Source: Bryobacterales bacterium (GTDB lineage: Bacteria; Acidobacteriota; Terriglobia; Bryobacterales; Bryobacteraceae). From it: a stretch of 46,047 bases of DNA. The number at the start of each line of letters is the position of its first letter. Positions within the stretch are counted from its first letter, which is position 1. Shown one piece after another: positions 43,490 through 46,047 of the stretch. Position numbers and translations under genes: made by a program. The stretch is from contig PLDF01000365.1 of the NCBI GenBank assembly GCA_003135055.1, positions 2,463-48,509 of the forward strand, given 5' to 3'. The notes under the pieces were generated by a model that was given only the letters and a program-made list of their open reading frames with translations, was not told the DNA's origin and searched no databases.

Positions 43490-44956
43490 TTAGAACCTTG
43501 AGTAGACGAAGGGCGTGCTGCCGCGTCCACCGAGTAACTGAAGCGCGACGGCAACCAGTGCCAGCGCGGCTGCGTGTACATAGAACGGACTATTCGCGAA
43601 GAGGTCCATAGTTTGGGAATACAGTTTCTTGCCGGTGAACATGGACGCCGCGGCGACTAGCAACACGCCGGCGAGAGGCCAGGAGACGTTTTCGATGCCA
43701 GTGGTGAGGGAAGCGATTCTATTGAGGAGCGTCAGCGCATCCGGGAGACTGGCGGCGCGGAAGAAGATCCAGGTGATACAGACAAATTGATAGGTGAAGA
43801 AGATGCGGAGCGGGCGGCCCCCGGACCAGCTGTTCTGGTCCACCTTGTTCTGGTGCATCGAAGCGGACCGACGGGGGCGTCGGCCGCGGACCAGGGGGTC
43901 CGCCCTACCAGGCGCTCGCAGAGCCTGCCAGAGACGGGTTGCCGCTAGCGCGCTGCCGTGGAGCGCTCCCCAGATGGCGAAGTTCCATGTGACGCCGTGC
44001 CATAGGCCGCCTAAAATCATGGTGATTACGAGGTTGAGGTAGGGCATGACTTTGGTGCGCTTTCCGGGCAGCGAAAAATAGAGGTAATCGCGCAGCCAGT
44101 TGGAAAACGTGATGTGCCAGCGGCGCCAGAATTCGGTCATGTTGGCGGCAAGGTAAGGCCGGTCGAAATTGATGGGCAGGCGGATGCCGAGAAGCTGCGC
44201 GACGCCGCGGGCGATATCGGTGTAGCCGGAGAAATCGAAATACAGTTGCAGCGAGTAGGCATAGACCGCGATCAGCGCTTCGGCGCCGCTATAGAGGTTG
44301 GGGGTATCGAAGACGCGGTTGACGAAGTTGGCAGCGAGGTAATCGGCGATCAGAGCCTTCTTCATCAGGCCGAGGCCGATCAGGAAGAAGGCGCGGCCGC
44401 CATCGGCGGGACTGAGAGCGGGCGCGGCGGCGAATTGCTTGACGAGCTCCGTGACGCGGGTGATGGGTCCGGCGACGATGGTGGGGAAGAACGAAACGGC
44501 CGAGAAATGTTCCAGCAGGCTGCGCGTGCCTTCGGCGTCGCGGCGGTAGAGATCGATGGTGTAAGTGAGCGATTGAAAAGTGTAGAAGGAAAGACCCAGC
44601 GGAAACACCCAATCCCATTGGACGGCGCCGCTGCGGTTGAGCAGCCAGGGCATGTAGCGCGAGCCGACGAGCAGCGCCAGGTTCAGGGCGATGCTGACGC
44701 TAACCAGCAGGCGGCGGAGGGCTGGATGGCGGAAGAGCGTGAGACTGCTCGCCAAACCCAGACCGACGGAATAATCCACCAGTGAGCAGGCCGGCAGCAG
44801 GAGCACGTAGAAGACGCCGAACTGCGCGCAGAAGACGTAGTTGGCGAGCAGGACGATGCCGAGGCGCGCCCGGCGTGCGCGTGCGGCGGCCCAATAGAGG
44901 AAAAATACGGTGGCGACGAAGAGGTAATAGGCGCCGCTACCAACCTGCATCTGCAT
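43490..44956 (-). CDS. MBOAT-family membrane O-acyltransferase (AlgI/DltB-like)
   Basis: 488 residues from the ATG at 44956 (44950 also possible); the longer frame to 45019 would run through a palindromic element. There are about ten to eleven membrane spans. Family blocks are visible: YYLFVATVFFLYWAAARAR, FPLGLSFYTFQSLTYTIDLYR, SFFPTIVAGPITR, FDFSGYTDIARGVAQLLGIRLPINFDRPYLA, MTEFWRRWHITFSNWLRDYLY and the catalytic-His stretch GGLWHGVTWNFAIWGALHG (His near 320). It moves acyl groups across or at the membrane to periplasmic glycan acceptors. A ~30-residue Arg-rich loop (about 349-379) is encoded by palindromic repeat DNA. It is first gene of the five-gene minus-strand operon. Confidence 0.92.
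   Translation of the reverse strand: MQMQVGSGAYYLFVATVFFLYWAAARARRARLGIVLLANYVFCAQFGVFYVLLLPACSLVDYSVGLGLASSLTLFRHPALRRLLVSVSIALNLALLVGSRYMPWLLNRSGAVQWDWVFPLGLSFYTFQSLTYTIDLYRRDAEGTRSLLEHFSAVSFFPTIVAGPITRVTELVKQFAAAPALSPADGGRAFFLIGLGLMKKALIADYLAANFVNRVFDTPNLYSGAEALIAVYAYSLQLYFDFSGYTDIARGVAQLLGIRLPINFDRPYLAANMTEFWRRWHITFSNWLRDYLYFSLPGKRTKVMPYLNLVITMILGGLWHGVTWNFAIWGALHGSALAATRLWQALRAPGRADPLVRGRRPRRSASMHQNKVDQNSWSGGRPLRIFFTYQFVCITWIFFRAASLPDALTLLNRIASLTTGIENVSWPLAGVLLVAAASMFTGKKLYSQTMDLFANSPFYVHAAALALVAVALQLLGGRGSTPFVYSRF
43823..43903. repeat. Three consecutive hairpins inside the MBOAT coding sequence
   Basis: GGACCAG/CTGGTCC (43823-43841), CCGAC/GTCGG (43868-43883) and GCGGACC-AGGG-GGTCCGC (43886-43903) are near-perfect inverted repeats. 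They look like the GC-rich palindromes found between genes here, but lie in frame within a loop of the membrane protein and encode an Arg-rich segment. Confidence 0.7.
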
Positions 44957-44995
44957 ATTGTAGCGGGCTGGAGATGGAGTGTTTGGGGAAGAGGC

Positions 44996-45019
44996 GACAG
45001 GCCGGGATGCCTGTCCCAC
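44996..45019. repeat. GACAGGC...GCCTGTC palindrome upstream of the MBOAT operon
   Basis: A 7-bp stem GACAGGC/GCCTGTC followed by CCAC, upstream of the operon start. Its reverse complement (GTGGGACAGGC...) is close to the element at 8348-8371 and related to 12437-12456. Confidence 0.6.
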
Positions 45020-45186
45020 TTTGGCGGAATACGGGCGATGGTGCGGCGGAGTGGCTCGAAGGATGGAGAAATGGGCTGCTCAGACGGCGCCCCCAGGTTC
45101 TTTCGCGCGTGACGGCGCGCCGGGATGAGGGCGGCCGGTTTGGCGGGAACGTGGCTGGCGGGTGAGGCGGCGGCTGGGGAGCGAGA

Positions 45187-45227
45187 GCCGGCTGAAAGCC
45201 GGCTGCAGCCAGAATTGGCTGCCCCAC
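45187..45227. repeat. 41-bp double-hairpin element, copy 2
   Basis: Same element and orientation as 39387-39427: GCCGGC-TGAAA-GCCGGC, then GCAGCCA-GAAT-TGGCTGC, then CCCAC. The pair brackets the O-acylation operon. The rest of the 45020-45379 gap holds no gene that I can support. Confidence 0.85.
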
Positions 45228-45379
45228 TAAGGGATTCGGAATCAGTGGCTTGCGGCGAGGGCGGCGATTGCTCCACAGCGGGAAGCGAGTTGTTCGGAAA
45301 TGGGACTAGGGTCGTTTGGCATATCGTCGTTTGGTTGATGGGCGGTGCGCAGCATGATGAAAGTGCGGAGTGCGCGCCG

Positions 45380-45866
45380 TTACACCAGCTCAATCTGCGG
45401 CTTGGTCTGAAACTGCACCTCCTTGGGAACATCGACTTCCTTTCGCCGCTCTGCGTCACTCGCCCTCCTTCTTGCCCAGCCGGCCACAATATTGCCGTGC
45501 CACTCCAACCGAATGAGTGCCCTTCTTGACAAAGCTCGTCTCATCCACAATCCATGCCACCACCGGTCCCATCTTCTGCATCGCCGCCAGGACGTAACTC
45601 CGCACTTGCCCCAACATGCCGGCATCGCTCCAGGGCGACTGCGCGACGAAACGATGCAGCGACTCGTGCATGCTTCGCACATGATCGGGAGCCAAGCGCG
45701 CCGCCATCGGCTCGACGCTTTTCCGTACGCCGTCCGGCAACAGGCCCGCACAGTGACTACGCAGAGGAACGTTGCGATCAGCATGCCCCACGGCTTGCGC
45801 CAGCCAGCCCATATATGCCGTGAAGCGTTTCTCTTGTGGCGCTGGCGCCGGGTTCTTCGCAGCCAC
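45380..45866 (-). pseudogene. IS701-type transposase remnant with internal deletion
   Basis: The first frame, from a GTG at 45866, gives 136 residues containing RFTAYMGWLAQAVGHADR, VAWIVDETSFVKKGTHSVGVARQYCGRLGK, which is the N-terminal part of IS701-family DDE transposases, including the first catalytic Asp in IVDET. It then stops. In a second frame the sequence resumes with VPKEVQFQTKPQIELV, matching a more C-terminal block of the same family, and ends. About 50 residues in between and all of the C-terminus are missing. It is therefore inactive. Confidence 0.75.
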
Positions 45867-45869
45867 GAA

Positions 45870-46047
45870 AACATTTTAAGACAGATTTGTTTTTTATGAC
45901 GCAGTAGAACTGCGCTCTCGCCTCAAATCCGGTTCTTGCACATCAGCTCGCGCGTTTGCTCCACGCTTCTTTCAGACCCGGCCTCGCGACGACGCCCTTG
46001 CGCTTCGCTAACGCTTCACCTCCACCAGGTTGGGTAAAGGACTTTCA
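45870..46047 (-). mobile_element. Probable group II intron fragment (domain I part), running off the right edge
   Basis: Read on the minus strand, the sequence starts TGAAAGTCCTTTACCC and contains GGCGTCGTCGCGAGGC, TCTGAAAGAAGC, GGAGCAAA and AAGAACCGGATTTGAGGC in order. From memory these are the conserved structural blocks of bacterial group II intron RNAs upstream of the maturase gene. It stops short at the transposase remnant, so it is at best partial here. No maturase ORF is visible in the window. Confidence 0.5.

Overview
The window looks like chromosomal DNA of a soil Acidobacteriota member, most likely a Solibacter/Bryobacter-type (Bryobacterales) lineage. This is an inference from gene content: a very large Oar-like TonB-dependent receptor, exported enzymes with Gly/Arg-rich inserts, multiheme cytochrome-TPR proteins, GC-rich coding sequence and many short palindromic intergenic elements. 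I saw no rRNA, tRNA or CRISPR array.

Layout. (1) 1-13.6 kb, plus strand: a 5'-truncated multiheme cytochrome c/TPR protein, a 1195-residue TonB-dependent receptor, a GH3 glycosidase, a Tat-exported TIM-barrel sugar isomerase-like protein, a dihaem cytochrome c translationally coupled to a PQQ dehydrogenase, and a cytochrome c peroxidase/MauG-type protein. Together they suggest uptake and periplasmic hydrolysis or oxidation of plant-type carbohydrate. (2) 14.1-16.4 kb: a Ser/His-rich protein of unknown function and a minus-strand KduD-like dehydrogenase with an IclR-family (KdgR-like) regulator. (3) 16.4-24.9 kb: a scrambled surface-polysaccharide island. It has a 268-bp direct repeat carrying a truncated gene copy, two GT87-like glycosyltransferase paralogs, a large polytopic membrane protein, an acyltransferase-3 gene plus a remnant of another, two pairs of diverged direct repeats, and a PemK/MazF-like toxin remnant. 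(4) 24.9-35.9 kb: a NarL-type response regulator, divergent from a PilZ protein, a GT-C-like membrane protein and a Tad/Flp pilus operon (flp, cpaB, cpaC, cpaE, cpaF, tadB, tadC). The operon is followed by two previously easy-to-miss 30- and 32-residue membrane microproteins. (5) 35.9-39.2 kb: a prenyltransferase-repeat-like protein, a DUF362 lipoprotein-like protein and a polytopic membrane protein in a coupled unit. (6) 45.0-39.4 kb, minus strand: a compact five-gene operon of MBOAT O-acyltransferase, two paralogous SGNH hydrolases, an acyl carrier protein and a KAS III-like protein whose catalytic Cys is replaced by Ser. This is probably a surface-glycan O-acylation system fed by a carrier protein. 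(7) The right edge holds an internally deleted IS701-type transposase and what looks like part of a group II intron.

The two observations I rate highest are the MBOAT-SGNH-SGNH-ACP-Ser-KASIII operon and the twin microproteins behind tadC. Close behind are a 41-bp palindromic element present twice with a compensatory base-pair change, and a run of similar palindromes lying inside the MBOAT reading frame.
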